Assembly: GCF_900182705.1 (NCBI RefSeq)
Contig: NZ_FXTP01000018.1
Span: 22,847 to 86,846, forward strand
DNA length: 64,000 nt
Direction: 5' to 3'
Source: Gracilimonas mengyeensis
GTDB lineage: Bacteria; Bacteroidota; Rhodothermia; Balneolales; Balneolaceae
A program made the position numbers and the translations under genes. Under the pieces are notes generated by a model. It was given only the letters and a program-made list of their open reading frames with translations. It had not been told where the DNA came from and made no database searches. Numbering within the stretch: the first letter of the stretch is position 1; each line of letters begins with the position of its first letter. This document shows positions 16,401-25,473 of the stretch, one piece after another.

Positions 16401-16645
16401 GTTTCTACCCCTTCAATAGCGGATAGGGCTCCTTCAATGGGATCTACAATAATCCGGTTGATGTCTTCCGGCGCCACATTGTTGTAACCCGAAGACACAG
16501 CAATCACCGGTATATTAAATGAAGGGTAGAGGGTGATCTTTAAATTGGTAAGTGAAAATACGCCAAAGCCAATCACAATCAACGTCATCATAATGACCGT
16601 AATGGGGCGCTTTAATATGCCTCCGGCTATCGAAAATTTCTTCAT
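13457..16645 (-). CDS. RND efflux pump, inner-membrane permease (second in operon)
   Basis: 1062 residues of the AcrB-like hydrophobe/amphiphile efflux family: a helix near 15-35, a large periplasmic loop, a block of helices including LALAIGLLVDNSIVVTE, a second periplasmic loop and a second helix block ending GGLMFGSILTLFITPVLSV. The TM4 proton-relay pair, Asp-Asp in AcrB, is Asp404-Asn405 here, and the TM10 Lys is replaced (GIIVNNGIVLVDY). A ~40-residue insert (KSVHWKNLFIPVFFWKEKP) lies before the last helices. It follows the other pump by 64 bases. One pump of a hetero-trimer is a possibility. Confidence 0.92.
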   Translation of the reverse strand: MKKFSIAGGILKRPITVIMMTLIVIGFGVFSLTNLKITLYPSFNIPVIAVSSGYNNVAPEDINRIIVDPIEGALSAIEGVETLEARVSRGNAFVMMRLQEGTDIRKTELKVRKAIDQIRGDLPQQAQEPVIFQFDPENRPIMRLSIDAENRGLDELRNIGLELVETRLERIDGLASAETQGGLERRIYIDVSPMSLAQHNLVPADIEGALRSNNVQLPIGNVVADKINYSVRAESTYQTVEEIANTIVTISENDIPIRVKDVAEVSDDFTEITSLVKVNGKNSVSVDVQKSSDANTLDIVNAVKELIPEINEILPPGVTLRVLSDEGKTIEDSINNLSQSALAALIVVIVVILLFMGGWRISLVVASSIPVSIAASFAAMYAADLTLNILTISALALAIGLLVDNSIVVTESIARKLEEGLPRFQAALQGTNEVIGALFGSTLTTLGVFVPIILISGTQGAFFREFAYTICFAIGFSFLSSIILVPVISLLTLEASQFNKKNLAFKGIAKLERGYTKVLGWLFQHKWIPLLGMIAIAAGTFFLYSNIQKSGFPEADSGQIDIDISLPEGSQLIKTAAVMEDFSQHVSEIPEVETIITNIGRSRWNAQSNRGEISLTLVPESQREQTTNDFAVKLRNELTAPGVDVRVRVEGGGLRFGRGWDSGSNRIRLSLIGPEIEQLVTISNKIEAKLLEDPTVISVDNGWTDPTPELHFYPDRVRLGLLGANLNTVAGNLRTQTLGNQAGYYIDEGREIPIEVRTQKQALTSREELFDLEVLQYEDQRVPVQAVGEFVPTRGVDSFQRRDRETILDVNIQIQGNALEYEPIVREYLQNEVILPEGYRYEFTGGTQETQQGQSEFGFALIAALILMFMIMASLFENFRDPFVIWLCIPLAMFGAIAFLYLIGDPLSTTANIGIFMLVGIIVNNGIVLVDYMHLYTKGIKYDLLNRKSVHWKNLFIPVFFWKEKPTVKDSELLEHLLEACRRRMRPILLTAITTICSMIPLSLEIGSGAETWSPLAKAVIGGLMFGSILTLFITPVLSVSLSMTIEWFKELFRSRKTAVEG

Positions 16646-16709
16646 GACCGACCTCGGTTATACTTTAAATATCCTGAAAGATATTGGATTAATGCTTTTT
16701 GGGATACTT

Positions 16710-19700
16710 TCATTCTGCCACCTCAGCCTGCATTGCAAGTGGATCCGTTTTATGAACGGCATCAAAACCCATTTTCTCAACCATGCTGTTGATGATTTTA
16801 TAGAAACAGGGAACCACAAACAGCATCAGTAAGGTACTCATAGTGAGCCCACCAATAACGGTCCGGGCCATGGGGCTCCACGTTTCGGAGCCGGAACCCA
16901 GTTCCAGCGCCAAAGGCACCATAGAGAGGATGGTGGTAAAGGCGGTCATCAAAATGGGACGTAACCTTCGGGTGGCGCCGTCAGCAATGGCTTTATGCCG
17001 CTCAATACCCCGTGCCTGCAAAATTTTGATGTAGTCAATCATTACAATCCCGTTGTTTACAACAATACCAGTGAGCAGAATAAGCCCAACCATCGAGGTC
17101 ACACTAATCGAAGTCCCGGTTACCCAGAGCATTAACAACACCCCGGTAAGGGCCAAAGGAATCGTCAGGATGATGATAAAAGGTTCAACCAGGCTCTCAA
17201 ACTGGGAGGCCATCACCATATAAGTGAGAATGCCGGCTATCATAAAAGCGATCATCAGGAAGCCAAAGGATTCGGCTTGTTCCTCGGCAGTACCCGAGAT
17301 CTGATAACGGTATTCATCCGGCCATTCTACCTGATCCAGGATGGCTCGTGCTTCTTCTGAAGCAGTAGCCAGGTCTATGCCTGAAAGTTCGGCGGTAATT
17401 TCGGTAACCCGTTCCTGGTCGATACGCAACACATTGGTAGGACCTGTGTAATATTCCAACCGTGCCAGGTTTTTCAGAGGCATCCATTCGCCTTCGGGCG
17501 TTTGCACCTGGATGTTTTCTAAATCCACCGACTGTGCTTTATCCTGAGCGGAAAGCTCAACAACTACTTCGTATTCTACGCCTTGGTCTACAAAGGCAGT
17601 AGCAATGTTGCCTTTCACAGCGTTACTTACCGCAGTGGCAACCTGGTTGGTCGTCATTCCTACCCGGGATATACGTTCACGGTCCATTTGCAGCCGGAGC
17701 TCAGGGCGTCCCTGGTCAGCCGTACTGAATACACTGGTGATACCGTCAATTTCCAGTAATTTTTCTTTTACGCCATCAGCTAAATCTTCTTTGACCTCAG
17801 GATCATAGCCAAAAATCTGAACAATCAATCCATTTTCACCGTCGGGGCTCAATGGATCTACAATCACTTCCTGAATTTCTACCCCAGGTACCACCTGTAG
17901 CTCTTTCAGAAGGGAGGAAGTGATGTCAAACTGGGAACGACTTCGTTCGTCTTGTGGAACCAGTTCTACCCGAACCGTGCCGGTGAACCCTCCGGGATCG
18001 TCGGCTCCTTCGATGCCTTCTTTATCCCCATAATCGGATACTACCAAGCGGGCTTCGGGCACTTCTTGCTGGATGATGGACTCAACCTGACCAATGGAGC
18101 GTTCCAGCTCAAACAGGTTTACGCCGGGTTCGCGCTGTACTTCCAGGGTGAAAGCATTTTCATCCACGCGGGGGAAAAACTCACCCCCGATTAAATAGAA
18201 AATGGGCAAGCTGGCCACAAACAATACAATGGCTCCGGTTACAACCAATCCGCTTCTATTAAGGGCGGAATCCAATTGCCGATGATAGCTGGACTCAAGT
18301 CGATTCAGGAGATTGCTGAAAAAGCGGGCGATCTTATTTTTCGCTTCAAAAGATTGAACACCGTCCTTGAAAAACTGTGAGGTCATCAGCGGGATGAGTG
18401 TGAGAGCTACCAGCGAGGAGACAATCAGTGAGAAAGAGATAGTGAGGGCGAGATCCCGAAAAAGAAATCCTGCAATACCCGGCACAAACAAAATGGGCAG
18501 AAATACCACCAACGTGGTGAGCGTGGAAACAACTACGGGAACGGCTACCTCTTTAGCGCCACTCACCGACGCTTCATCACGATCCGAGCCTTGCTCGCGG
18601 AACCTGAAAATGTTTTCCAGTACTACCACTGCATCATCCACTACCATCCCGACCGCCAGTGTAAGCCCCGACAATGAAATAATGTTGAGACTGAGATCGG
18701 CAAAATCCATCACCAAAAAAGTGGTGATAATAGATACCGGGATTGAGATAGCAATAATGAGGGCTGATCGTCCGCTGCGTAAAAAAGCCAGTAGAATCAA
18801 TACTACGAGTATAACAGCCTGAATTCCGGTTAGCAGCAGGTTACTGATCGATTGCTCGATGAAGTCGGCTTTATTGGTGAGCACTTTAATCTGAATATCA
18901 TTCGGCAGGCTTTGCTTGATCTCATCCAGGCTGTTAACTACGGCGTTGGCAGCCTGCACCACATTGGCATCGCTTTGGCGATAGGCGTTCAGAATAACCC
19001 CATTTTCACCGTTAATGCGCACGTTGCCGATGGGTTGCTCGATACCATCTTCCACTTCAGCCACGTCTTTTAGTAGCAGTGGTTGTCCGTCTCGTACGGT
19101 GATGATGGTGTTGCGTATTTGATCCACATCTTTAAACTCACCGATAGTACGCAACGAATAAATCGTATTGCCCTCTGCAAGTTGACCAGCCGGTACCTGT
19201 ATGTTTTCCTGCTGTAATTTTGAGGAGATATCGGCAATAGTTACATCAAACTGTCGCATCTTGTTGTTGCTGATGCGAACATTGATTTGTCTTTCCAGTC
19301 CGCCGGAGGTTTCTACCGAGGCGATACCGTTAAGCCGTTCAAGCCGCTGCTCCAGAATTTGACGCGAGTACGTTCTTAACTCTCTCTGGCTGCGTGCGTT
19401 GGAGGTTACCGTCAAAACCACGATGGGTTCCTGGTTGGGATCATAGGAGAATACCAGAGGAGTCTCTGCATCATCAGGGATGGCGCGTTCTACAAAGCCC
19501 AATTCCTTGCGGACATCGTTTTCGGCTTCGTATAAATCGGTTCCCCACTCAAAATTCAATTTTACCACCGAAGCGCCCTGGCTTGAGAGAGAACGTACCC
19601 GGCGTATCCCGCTGATACTGCCCACCGCTTCTTCGATGGGGCGGGTTACCAGCGTTTCGATGTCTTCCGGCGCTACACCTTCATAACTGGTATACACGGT

Positions 19701-19838
19701 GATGGTTGGGAAGGAGACATCGGGGTATAAATCAAGCCGCAGATTTTGCAGGCCATAGATACCAAAGCCCAGCAAAATGAGCGTGCTCATCAAAAATGTA
19801 ATTGGACGGTCAACCGCCAGTTTGGACAAAGATCCCAT
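16710..19838 (-). CDS. RND efflux pump, inner-membrane permease (first in operon)
   Basis: 1042 residues of the AcrB/HAE family, colinear with the downstream paralogue. It starts MGSLSKLAVDRPITFLMSTL and has the porter-domain phrase YDPNQEPIVVLTV. The TM4 motif GMVVDDAVVVLEN keeps both aspartates (Asp401, Asp402), while the TM10 Lys of AcrB is Asn (GIVVNNGIVMIDY), as in many non-proteobacterial pumps. It starts five bases after the adaptor stop, so the three genes are surely co-transcribed. Substrates cannot be told from sequence: multidrug, bile-salt-like or siderophore export are all possible. Confidence 0.93.
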   Translation of the reverse strand: MGSLSKLAVDRPITFLMSTLILLGFGIYGLQNLRLDLYPDVSFPTITVYTSYEGVAPEDIETLVTRPIEEAVGSISGIRRVRSLSSQGASVVKLNFEWGTDLYEAENDVRKELGFVERAIPDDAETPLVFSYDPNQEPIVVLTVTSNARSQRELRTYSRQILEQRLERLNGIASVETSGGLERQINVRISNNKMRQFDVTIADISSKLQQENIQVPAGQLAEGNTIYSLRTIGEFKDVDQIRNTIITVRDGQPLLLKDVAEVEDGIEQPIGNVRINGENGVILNAYRQSDANVVQAANAVVNSLDEIKQSLPNDIQIKVLTNKADFIEQSISNLLLTGIQAVILVVLILLAFLRSGRSALIIAISIPVSIITTFLVMDFADLSLNIISLSGLTLAVGMVVDDAVVVLENIFRFREQGSDRDEASVSGAKEVAVPVVVSTLTTLVVFLPILFVPGIAGFLFRDLALTISFSLIVSSLVALTLIPLMTSQFFKDGVQSFEAKNKIARFFSNLLNRLESSYHRQLDSALNRSGLVVTGAIVLFVASLPIFYLIGGEFFPRVDENAFTLEVQREPGVNLFELERSIGQVESIIQQEVPEARLVVSDYGDKEGIEGADDPGGFTGTVRVELVPQDERSRSQFDITSSLLKELQVVPGVEIQEVIVDPLSPDGENGLIVQIFGYDPEVKEDLADGVKEKLLEIDGITSVFSTADQGRPELRLQMDRERISRVGMTTNQVATAVSNAVKGNIATAFVDQGVEYEVVVELSAQDKAQSVDLENIQVQTPEGEWMPLKNLARLEYYTGPTNVLRIDQERVTEITAELSGIDLATASEEARAILDQVEWPDEYRYQISGTAEEQAESFGFLMIAFMIAGILTYMVMASQFESLVEPFIIILTIPLALTGVLLMLWVTGTSISVTSMVGLILLTGIVVNNGIVMIDYIKILQARGIERHKAIADGATRRLRPILMTAFTTILSMVPLALELGSGSETWSPMARTVIGGLTMSTLLMLFVVPCFYKIINSMVEKMGFDAVHKTDPLAMQAEVAE

Positions 19839-19843
19839 AGTCC

Positions 19844-21085
19844 TTATTCGTTTGAAGTTGAATCTGCTGCGGTTTCGTCCTGGCTGGCCGTGTCTGCATC
19901 GCCGCTATTGATGGGGCGTTGCTCAGGGGCCTGGAATTGTACGCCGGTGGCTACAGATATGCGAGCGCCGTCTTCCAACCCATTTTGGCCGGTTACAATA
20001 ATTTGATCATCAGGCAGCAATCCGTTTAATACTTCAATGCGGTCACCTTGTTGGATACCCAGGGTTAAATTTCGGCGCTCGGCCACAGAATCACCCCGAG
20101 ATACAAACACAGAATAACTGCGCTTTAAATCTATGGTGTTTGTTTCCGGGTTGATGACGGTCTCCACCTGTTCCACGAGGGCACTTCGGGGCACAATCAT
20201 GGCCTGGTCCTTCACTTCAATATTCACAATGTTTTCAGTGAGTACACCGGGATAAACAGAAGAACCAGCCTGGGTTATGGTGATAACGACTTCTCCCAAG
20301 CCGGTTGTGGCGTCCAGCTGGGGACTTTTTCTCGACACCACGCCTCTTGCGCTGATATCACTTTCATTAGAGCTTCTCAGATTTACTTCCTGCCCGATTT
20401 TTACTGCTCTCCAATCCTCAGCCGGCAAATAAATGCGGGATTCGTACCCACCTGTGCTGGCAATCTGGAACATTTCAGTTCCGGTTGTTGCCAGGTCGCC
20501 TTCTTCCATTGCCCGTAACGTAATCACTCCGCGAACCGGTGCTTTTACTTCCGTATTGTTAAAATCTTCGAGCGCTTGTGTCAGCGATGCCCGGGCCGAT
20601 TCGTACTGTGCCAGGGAACTTTGGTAGGTGGCTTGAGCGGCATCCAGTTCAGACTCACTGGCTAAATCCCGTTCACGAAGCTGCTGCATACGGGCATACT
20701 CGGTGCTATCACGTTGAACAGCTACCCGGCTCTGTGCTACTTGGGAGCGGGCTTGTGCCAATTGGTCGCGAAAAGTGGCATCATGGATTTTAGCCAGCAC
20801 TTCTCCCTGACGTACGGTATCTCCAAGATCAACATACATCTCAGTGATACGGTTACTCACCTGGGGTATAACAGATACAACATTTTGGGCCTTCACATTA
20901 CCGAATGACCGTACTTGCTCGGCAATGGTACCAATTTGTATGTCACTCGTCTCTACACTGGTAGCTCGTTGCCCGGGACCACCGCCAAAGTTTCCAAATC
21001 CACCTTGATTTCCGTTAGAATTGTCGTTGCCACAACCAAGAATAAGTAAGCTGGTAAGGGCTGTTAGAACAAATAATTGTTTCAC
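19844..21085 (-). CDS. RND efflux periplasmic adaptor (membrane fusion protein)
   Basis: 413 residues. An N-terminal signal with lipobox SLLILGC suggests a lipid-anchored adaptor. A Gly/Asn-rich spacer follows, then the barrel-sandwich half-motifs (NVVSVIPQVSNRITEMYVDLGDTVRQGEVLA and its partner EVKAPVRGVITLRAMEEGDL, each seen in normal family form), a coiled coil between them (~100-190), a beta-barrel domain and a C-terminal domain ending in an acidic Ser/Thr tail. It bridges the pumps to an outer-membrane TolC-like channel, which is not encoded in this window. It is first in the operon. Confidence 0.93.
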   Translation of the reverse strand: MKQLFVLTALTSLLILGCGNDNSNGNQGGFGNFGGGPGQRATSVETSDIQIGTIAEQVRSFGNVKAQNVVSVIPQVSNRITEMYVDLGDTVRQGEVLAKIHDATFRDQLAQARSQVAQSRVAVQRDSTEYARMQQLRERDLASESELDAAQATYQSSLAQYESARASLTQALEDFNNTEVKAPVRGVITLRAMEEGDLATTGTEMFQIASTGGYESRIYLPAEDWRAVKIGQEVNLRSSNESDISARGVVSRKSPQLDATTGLGEVVITITQAGSSVYPGVLTENIVNIEVKDQAMIVPRSALVEQVETVINPETNTIDLKRSYSVFVSRGDSVAERRNLTLGIQQGDRIEVLNGLLPDDQIIVTGQNGLEDGARISVATGVQFQAPEQRPINSGDADTASQDETAADSTSNE

Positions 21086-21280
21086 GTTCTGATATTTTTG
21101 ATGAATGAGTTATTGGGTTTAGTAAGCTGCTTTTTGCTCTACATCTAAGTTCAATAAAAAGTTTATTTTTGAGCGTATTTTTTTTGTAAAAAAAAGCAAC
21201 AAATAATGGGCTTTCAGTATGAATGAATGCAAATGAATCCTTATTTTGATGCTAATCACAAACCAAACTTTTGCTCACTT

Positions 21281-21943
21281 ATGAAATTTTTTATAGACAC
21301 AGCTGATTTAGACGAAATCAAAGAGGCGAACGACCTCGGGGTATTAGACGGTGTTACCACTAACCCGAGTTTGTGTGCCAAAGTAGGAGTACGAGATTTT
21401 GAAGGACATATTGCCAAAATTTGCGATATCGTAGATGGCGATGTTTCTGCAGAGGTAGTTGCTACCACCTATGATGAGATGATGGAAGAAGCCCGTACTA
21501 ATGCTGCTATTGCTGATAATGTAGTGGTAAAAATTCCGCTTATCAAAGACGGCATCAAAGCTATCAAAACCCTGACGGAAGAAGGCATTAAAACGAACTG
21601 TACATTGTGCTTCTCTCCAACCCAGGCACTGATTGCTGCCAAAGCTGGTGCTACTTACATTTCCCCGTTCCTGGGACGCTTGGATGATATTTCTACGGAT
21701 GGCATGCAGCTTATACGCGACATCGTTCAGATTTATGACAACTATGGCTACGAAACGGAAGTGCTTGCAGCCAGTATCCGTCACCCAATGCACCTGCTCG
21801 AATGTGCCAAAGAAGGAGCGGATGTAGCTACAATGCCACTTGGCGTAATTAAGAGTCTGCTTAAGCATCCATTGACCGATAGCGGACTGGAGCGTTTCCT
21901 TGCTGACTGGGACGATCTTCAGGAACGCTTGAAGAACGAATAA
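21281..21943 (+). CDS. tal: transaldolase (short, FSA/TalC-type)
   Basis: 220 residues starting [13 protein letters not shown], the usual start of the short transaldolase/fructose-6-phosphate aldolase family; an ATG upstream at 21227 is open but would add 18 unrelated residues. The Schiff-base lysine is Lys84 in NVVVKIPLI. Other family marks are GVTTNPSL (24-31), [23 protein letters not shown] with the usual GRLDD following, and ASIRHPMHL. It interconverts sugar phosphates in the non-oxidative pentose phosphate pathway; the protein alone cannot distinguish transaldolase from F6P aldolase. A strong terminator follows. Confidence 0.93.
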   Translation: MKFFIDTADLDEIKEANDLGVLDGVTTNPSLCAKVGVRDFEGHIAKICDIVDGDVSAEVVATTYDEMMEEARTNAAIADNVVVKIPLIKDGIKAIKTLTEEGIKTNCTLCFSPTQALIAAKAGATYISPFLGRLDDISTDGMQLIRDIVQIYDNYGYETEVLAASIRHPMHLLECAKEGADVATMPLGVIKSLLKHPLTDSGLERFLADWDDLQERLKNE

Positions 21944-22002
21944 TGACTTTAGTCTGGTAGTTTTTTTTAAAGAAGCTATAGGCTTACTTAGTTTAATGAA
22001 GA

Positions 22003-22030
22003 AAAAAGGGCGTCAATTGACGCCCTTTTT
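22003..22030 (+). terminator. Rho-independent terminator after transaldolase
   Basis: A perfect GGGCGTCAATTGACGCCC palindrome (22008-22025) has an A run before it and five Ts after it, 65 bases beyond the stop codon. It can act in both directions. Confidence 0.9.
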
Positions 22031-22139
22031 GTATTATGTGGTAGTATCAGAATTTTTCTATAGATTTATGCTAACTGTTAATTGAAGTTTATTGATTGTC
22101 TAATGAAACACATCAAAATTCATTTTTAAATCACAGCCT

Positions 22140-22550
22140 ATGTCTGAGCAAGATGTTAGATGGAAACAGCGATATTCGAATTATGAAAAAGCATTGGATA
22201 AGCTTGCAGATGTAGTTGAAACCAGAGCGCCAGATGAATTGAGTGAATTAGAGAAAGAAGGTGTGATACAACGGTTTGAGTATACTCAGGAATTGGCCTG
22301 GAAAGTGATGAAGGATTACCTGGAATATCAGGGTATTACAGGATTAACCGGTTCAAGAGATGCTTTTCGGGAAGCTTTTCAGAAAGAAATCATTGAGGAT
22401 GGAGAGGCATGGATGGAAACAATCAAAAGCAGAAATAAGACCTCACATTTGTATGATGAAATAACAGCAGCTGAAATTGTTGACAGTATATTTAATGTTT
22501 ATATATATCTTTTTAGAAGTTTCAGCAAAAAAATGAAAAGCTTATTGTAA
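22140..22550 (+). CDS. HI0074-type nucleotidyltransferase partner (HepT-like)
   Basis: 136 residues, all-helical, resembling the nucleotidyltransferase substrate-binding family typified by HI0074: YEKALDKLADVVE, EKEGVIQRFEYTQELAWKVMKDYLE, GSRDAFREAFQ and SRNKTSHLYDE. The last segment fits the R-x4-H-x-Y motif of HepT-like RNases (Arg-Asn-Lys-Thr-Ser-His-Leu-Tyr). With the next gene it forms a two-gene unit 35 bases apart. In characterised HepT/MntA systems the helical protein is the toxin and is neutralised by AMPylation of its tyrosine. A substrate-binding role without toxicity is the alternative. Confidence 0.85.
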   Translation: MSEQDVRWKQRYSNYEKALDKLADVVETRAPDELSELEKEGVIQRFEYTQELAWKVMKDYLEYQGITGLTGSRDAFREAFQKEIIEDGEAWMETIKSRNKTSHLYDEITAAEIVDSIFNVYIYLFRSFSKKMKSLL

Positions 22551-22585
22551 TCGACCAACACCACAAAAAGTTTAAAGGTCTTCTT

Positions 22586-22903
22586 ATGTACGGATTAAAA
22601 GAAAGTGTATGGGAACAAATTTTTGGTTGCTTTGAAAAGCACGAAGCTATTCAAGAAGTAATTTTATATGGTTCAAGAGCCAAGGGCAATTTTAAACCAG
22701 CATCCGATATTGACTTGGTGATCCGGGGAAACGATATGAGTGAACGAGAGTTAACAAAAGTAGAAAACGAGCTGGATGACCTGCTTTTGCCCTGGAAAAT
22801 AGATCTATCACTCTTTCATCATTTACAGAATGAAGAACTCATTAAGCATATTAAACGTGGTGGTAAGAGCATTTATAGTAAACAATCAGTGACTTCTACA
22901 TAA
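22586..22903 (+). CDS. minimal nucleotidyltransferase (MNT/HI0073-type, MntA-like)
   Basis: 105 residues with the polymerase-beta-like nucleotidyltransferase core: VILYGSRAKGNFKPASDIDLVIRG carries the GS-x10-DxD catalytic motif in normal form, and a third carboxylate probably lies in the WKIDLSLF segment. The upstream HepT-like gene is its expected partner. In MntA-type antitoxins the enzyme AMPylates HepT and so silences it. There is no sign of a phage or island around the pair beyond a lower-GC, AT-rich setting than the neighbouring ribosomal genes. Confidence 0.88.
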   Translation: MYGLKESVWEQIFGCFEKHEAIQEVILYGSRAKGNFKPASDIDLVIRGNDMSERELTKVENELDDLLLPWKIDLSLFHHLQNEELIKHIKRGGKSIYSKQSVTST

Positions 22904-22942
22904 ATCCAAAGCACGAAAATAACTTAACAAGTTCTTATCAAT

Positions 22943-23662
22943 TCAATCCCAAATTACCGTAGTACCTACAGGCTCTCCATCCACCACAATGCGTTTCAGG
23001 TTGCCTTTTTTATTCATATTGAAAACGATAATAGGGGTTTCGTTTTCACGGCAAAGGGTGAAAGCGGTAAGATCCATGACCGAAAGACGTCGCTTGAGGA
23101 CTTCATCCCCGGTGATTTGATCAAACTTCTTGGCTTCTTTGTTTTTTTCAGGATCGGAATCAAAAATGCCATCCACTCTTGTTCCTTTTAGGATAACGTC
23201 TGCTTCAATTTCAATGGCTCTGAGAGATCCTGCCGTATCGGTAGTGAAGTAGGGGTTTCCGGTACCGGCACCAAATATTACTACGCGACCCTTTTCAAGG
23301 TGGCGAACGGCTCTACGGCGGATATATGGCTCGGCAATGGCCTCCATACGAATGGCACTCATTAGCCGGGTTTGTACTTCGATTTGTTCCAGGGCGTCCT
23401 GCAAGGCCATACTGTTAATCATGGTAGCAAGCATGCCCATATAATCACCTTGTACGCGATCCATGCCCTGTGTAGCGCCTTTTACCCCCCGAAAGATATT
23501 TCCTCCGCCAATCACGACGGACACTTCTACGCCGGCTTCTTGTACGGCTTTAATCTCCTGAGCATAGGTGCTTAGAATGTCTGCATCAATACCATGCCCT
23601 TGTTCTCCTAAAAGAGCTTCTCCACTGAGTTTGAGAAGTACTCTATTGTATTTTTTTCCCAC
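22943..23662 (-). CDS. pyrH: uridylate kinase
   Basis: Phosphorylates UMP to UDP with ATP in pyrimidine nucleotide synthesis. The 239 residues are of the amino-acid-kinase fold: [74 protein letters not shown], the last split among normal family residues, and a C-terminal [12 protein letters not shown]. It is the last gene of the rplM-rpsI-rpsB-tsf-pyrH group, but the tsf terminator lies just upstream, so it may be expressed partly by read-through or from its own promoter. Confidence 0.95.
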   Translation of the reverse strand: MGKKYNRVLLKLSGEALLGEQGHGIDADILSTYAQEIKAVQEAGVEVSVVIGGGNIFRGVKGATQGMDRVQGDYMGMLATMINSMALQDALEQIEVQTRLMSAIRMEAIAEPYIRRRAVRHLEKGRVVIFGAGTGNPYFTTDTAGSLRAIEIEADVILKGTRVDGIFDSDPEKNKEAKKFDQITGDEVLKRRLSVMDLTAFTLCRENETPIIVFNMNKKGNLKRIVVDGEPVGTTVIWD

Positions 23663-23690
23663 GTGTAATCTTTATTAATAATTATTAGAC

Positions 23691-23720
23691 AAAAAAAAGG
23701 CTGTCAATTCTGACAGCCTT
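23691..23720 (-). terminator. Rho-independent terminator after tsf
   Basis: A perfect ten-base stem AAGGCTGTCA/TGACAGCCTT (23697-23720) with an ATTC loop is followed on the minus strand by eight Ts (complement of 23691-23698). It lies 17 bases past the tsf stop and 28 bases before the pyrH start. Confidence 0.9.
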
Positions 23721-23736
23721 AAGGTAAAGAAAATAT

Positions 23737-24570
23737 TTAAGAGTCTTCGCCGAGTTGAAGCCGGTGGAAGGACTTAACCAGCGGAGCATCGTTCTGTTCC
23801 AGATATTCTTTCACAGAAACGCCATTGTCTTTCACAAACTTCTGCTCCAGTAAAACGCGCTCTTCATAGAAACGACGCAGTTTACCTTTGGCAGCTTGCT
23901 CGGCAATGTGCTCAGGCTTTCCTTCATTCAACAGCTGATCCTTGGCAATTTCCAGTTCTTTCTCAACCAAAGTGCTGTCAACGCCATCGCGGGTAACGGA
24001 CAGTGGCTTCATGGCGGCTACTTGCATAGCTACGTCTTTGCCAATGTCTTCGTTAGTGAGGTCACCGTCAAATTCAACCAAAACACCTAACTGATTGCCA
24101 GGGTGGATATAATCGATCAGTGTTCCTTCACTTTTAACAAGTACTACATTGTTGATTTCGATTTTCTCACCAATCTTACCAACCATCTCTTCCAGACGCT
24201 TGGTTACAGTGAGGCCATCCAATTCAAGCTCAAGTAGTTCTTCTTTGTTGTCGATGTCGTTATCGAAAGCAGCGTTCAGAAACAGCTCTGCGTCTTCTTG
24301 GAAATCATCGTTACGAGCTACAAAGTCAGTCTCGCAGTTAATTTCCAGCAGGGCTGCTTTAGATTTATCGTCGCTGATGCGGCTCAGGATCAATCCCTGG
24401 TTCGCTTCACGATCGGCTCTTTTTTCAGATACTTTTTGTCCTTTTTTACGAAGGAGTTCAACGGCAGCGTCAAAGTCACCGTCTGCTTCGGAGAGAGCTT
24501 TTTTACAATCCATCATGCCCGCTCCGGTCATGTCTCTAAGTTTTTTAACGTCAGCAGCAGAAATGCTCAT
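23737..24570 (-). CDS. tsf: elongation factor Ts
   Basis: Guanine nucleotide exchange factor for EF-Tu. The 277 residues begin with the conserved SAADVKKLRDMTGAGMMDCK signature followed by KALSEADGDFDAAVELLRKKG, then NCETDFVARND in the core domain, and end in a helical C-terminal module. The length is normal for the phylum. It lies 30 bases after rpsB, in the standard rpsB-tsf arrangement, and is followed by a strong terminator. Confidence 0.96.
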   Translation of the reverse strand: MSISAADVKKLRDMTGAGMMDCKKALSEADGDFDAAVELLRKKGQKVSEKRADREANQGLILSRISDDKSKAALLEINCETDFVARNDDFQEDAELFLNAAFDNDIDNKEELLELELDGLTVTKRLEEMVGKIGEKIEINNVVLVKSEGTLIDYIHPGNQLGVLVEFDGDLTNEDIGKDVAMQVAAMKPLSVTRDGVDSTLVEKELEIAKDQLLNEGKPEHIAEQAAKGKLRRFYEERVLLEQKFVKDNGVSVKEYLEQNDAPLVKSFHRLQLGEDS

Positions 24571-24600
24571 TATTTTGAATAGTGTTTTATGAGGTTGTAA

Positions 24601-25473
24601 TTATTCTTCTTCGTCGTTGCTGTCGCCGTCGTTGTCGGCAGCATCTTTGGTATTGTCGTCGTCTTTGTTCTTACGACGAGAACGCAACCGGGTACCTTTG
24701 GCTTCTTTAACGGTAGTTTCAGAATCATCGCCTTCGTTGGCTTCAGCCGCAGCTTTTTCCATTACGTCTTCTTCCTGCTGAGCTTCACGTTCTGCAGTAC
24801 CTTCAATAATGGCATCGGAAACCTGTGTTGCAACCAACTGGATAGTACGTGCAGAGTCATCGTTGCAAGGAATGATATAATCAGGTACATCCGGATCACT
24901 GTTGGTATCAACCATAGCAATGATGGGGATATTCAGCTTGATGGCTTCACTTACAGCCAAGTGCTCTTTGATGATATCAACTACAAAGATAGCACCGGGA
25001 AGGCGGCCCATGTTTTTGATACCACCCAGGGTATCATTCAGTTTGTCCTGCTCGCGTTGAAGCATCAGGCCCTCTTTCTTGGTAAGCTCTTCAAAAGTAC
25101 CGTCTGTTTTCATACGCTCAATATCTTCCATACGAGAGATGCTTTTGCGAACGGTACTAAAGTTTGTGAGCATACCACCTAACCAACGATGGGTTACATG
25201 AGGCATACCACAACGGAGAGCTTCCGTTTTGATAATTTCAGTAGATTGCTTCTTGGTACCTACAAACAAGATAGTTTTTCCGGCTCTTGAAAGCTTCTGA
25301 ACTTCGTCGAGAGCTTCTTGCAGGTATTTATGAGTTTTTTTCAGGTCAATGATGTGAATCCCGTTACGTTGCATGAAGATGAATTCCTTCATTTTAGGAT
25401 TCCATCGGCGGGTAAGGTGACCGAAATGTGCGCCTGACTTAAGCAGGTCTTGGATAGATGCAGCTTTTGGCAT
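24601..25473 (-). CDS. rpsB: 30S ribosomal protein S2
   Basis: Small-subunit protein S2 (290 residues). The conserved body spans ~1-225: LLKSGAHFGHLTRRWNPKMK, FVGTKKQSTEII, HRWLGGMLTNFSTVRKSI, PGAIFVVDIIKEH and IVGTNSDPD-like MVDTNSDPDVPDYIIPCNDD. Beyond it is a ~65-residue highly charged tail (DDDNTKDAADNDGDSNDEEE) that looks disordered and is longer than in E. coli S2 (241 residues). It is co-oriented with rpsI upstream across a 216-base gap that may hold a leader RNA. Confidence 0.96.
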   Translation of the reverse strand: MPKAASIQDLLKSGAHFGHLTRRWNPKMKEFIFMQRNGIHIIDLKKTHKYLQEALDEVQKLSRAGKTILFVGTKKQSTEIIKTEALRCGMPHVTHRWLGGMLTNFSTVRKSISRMEDIERMKTDGTFEELTKKEGLMLQREQDKLNDTLGGIKNMGRLPGAIFVVDIIKEHLAVSEAIKLNIPIIAMVDTNSDPDVPDYIIPCNDDSARTIQLVATQVSDAIIEGTAEREAQQEEDVMEKAAAEANEGDDSETTVKEAKGTRLRSRRKNKDDDNTKDAADNDGDSNDEEE

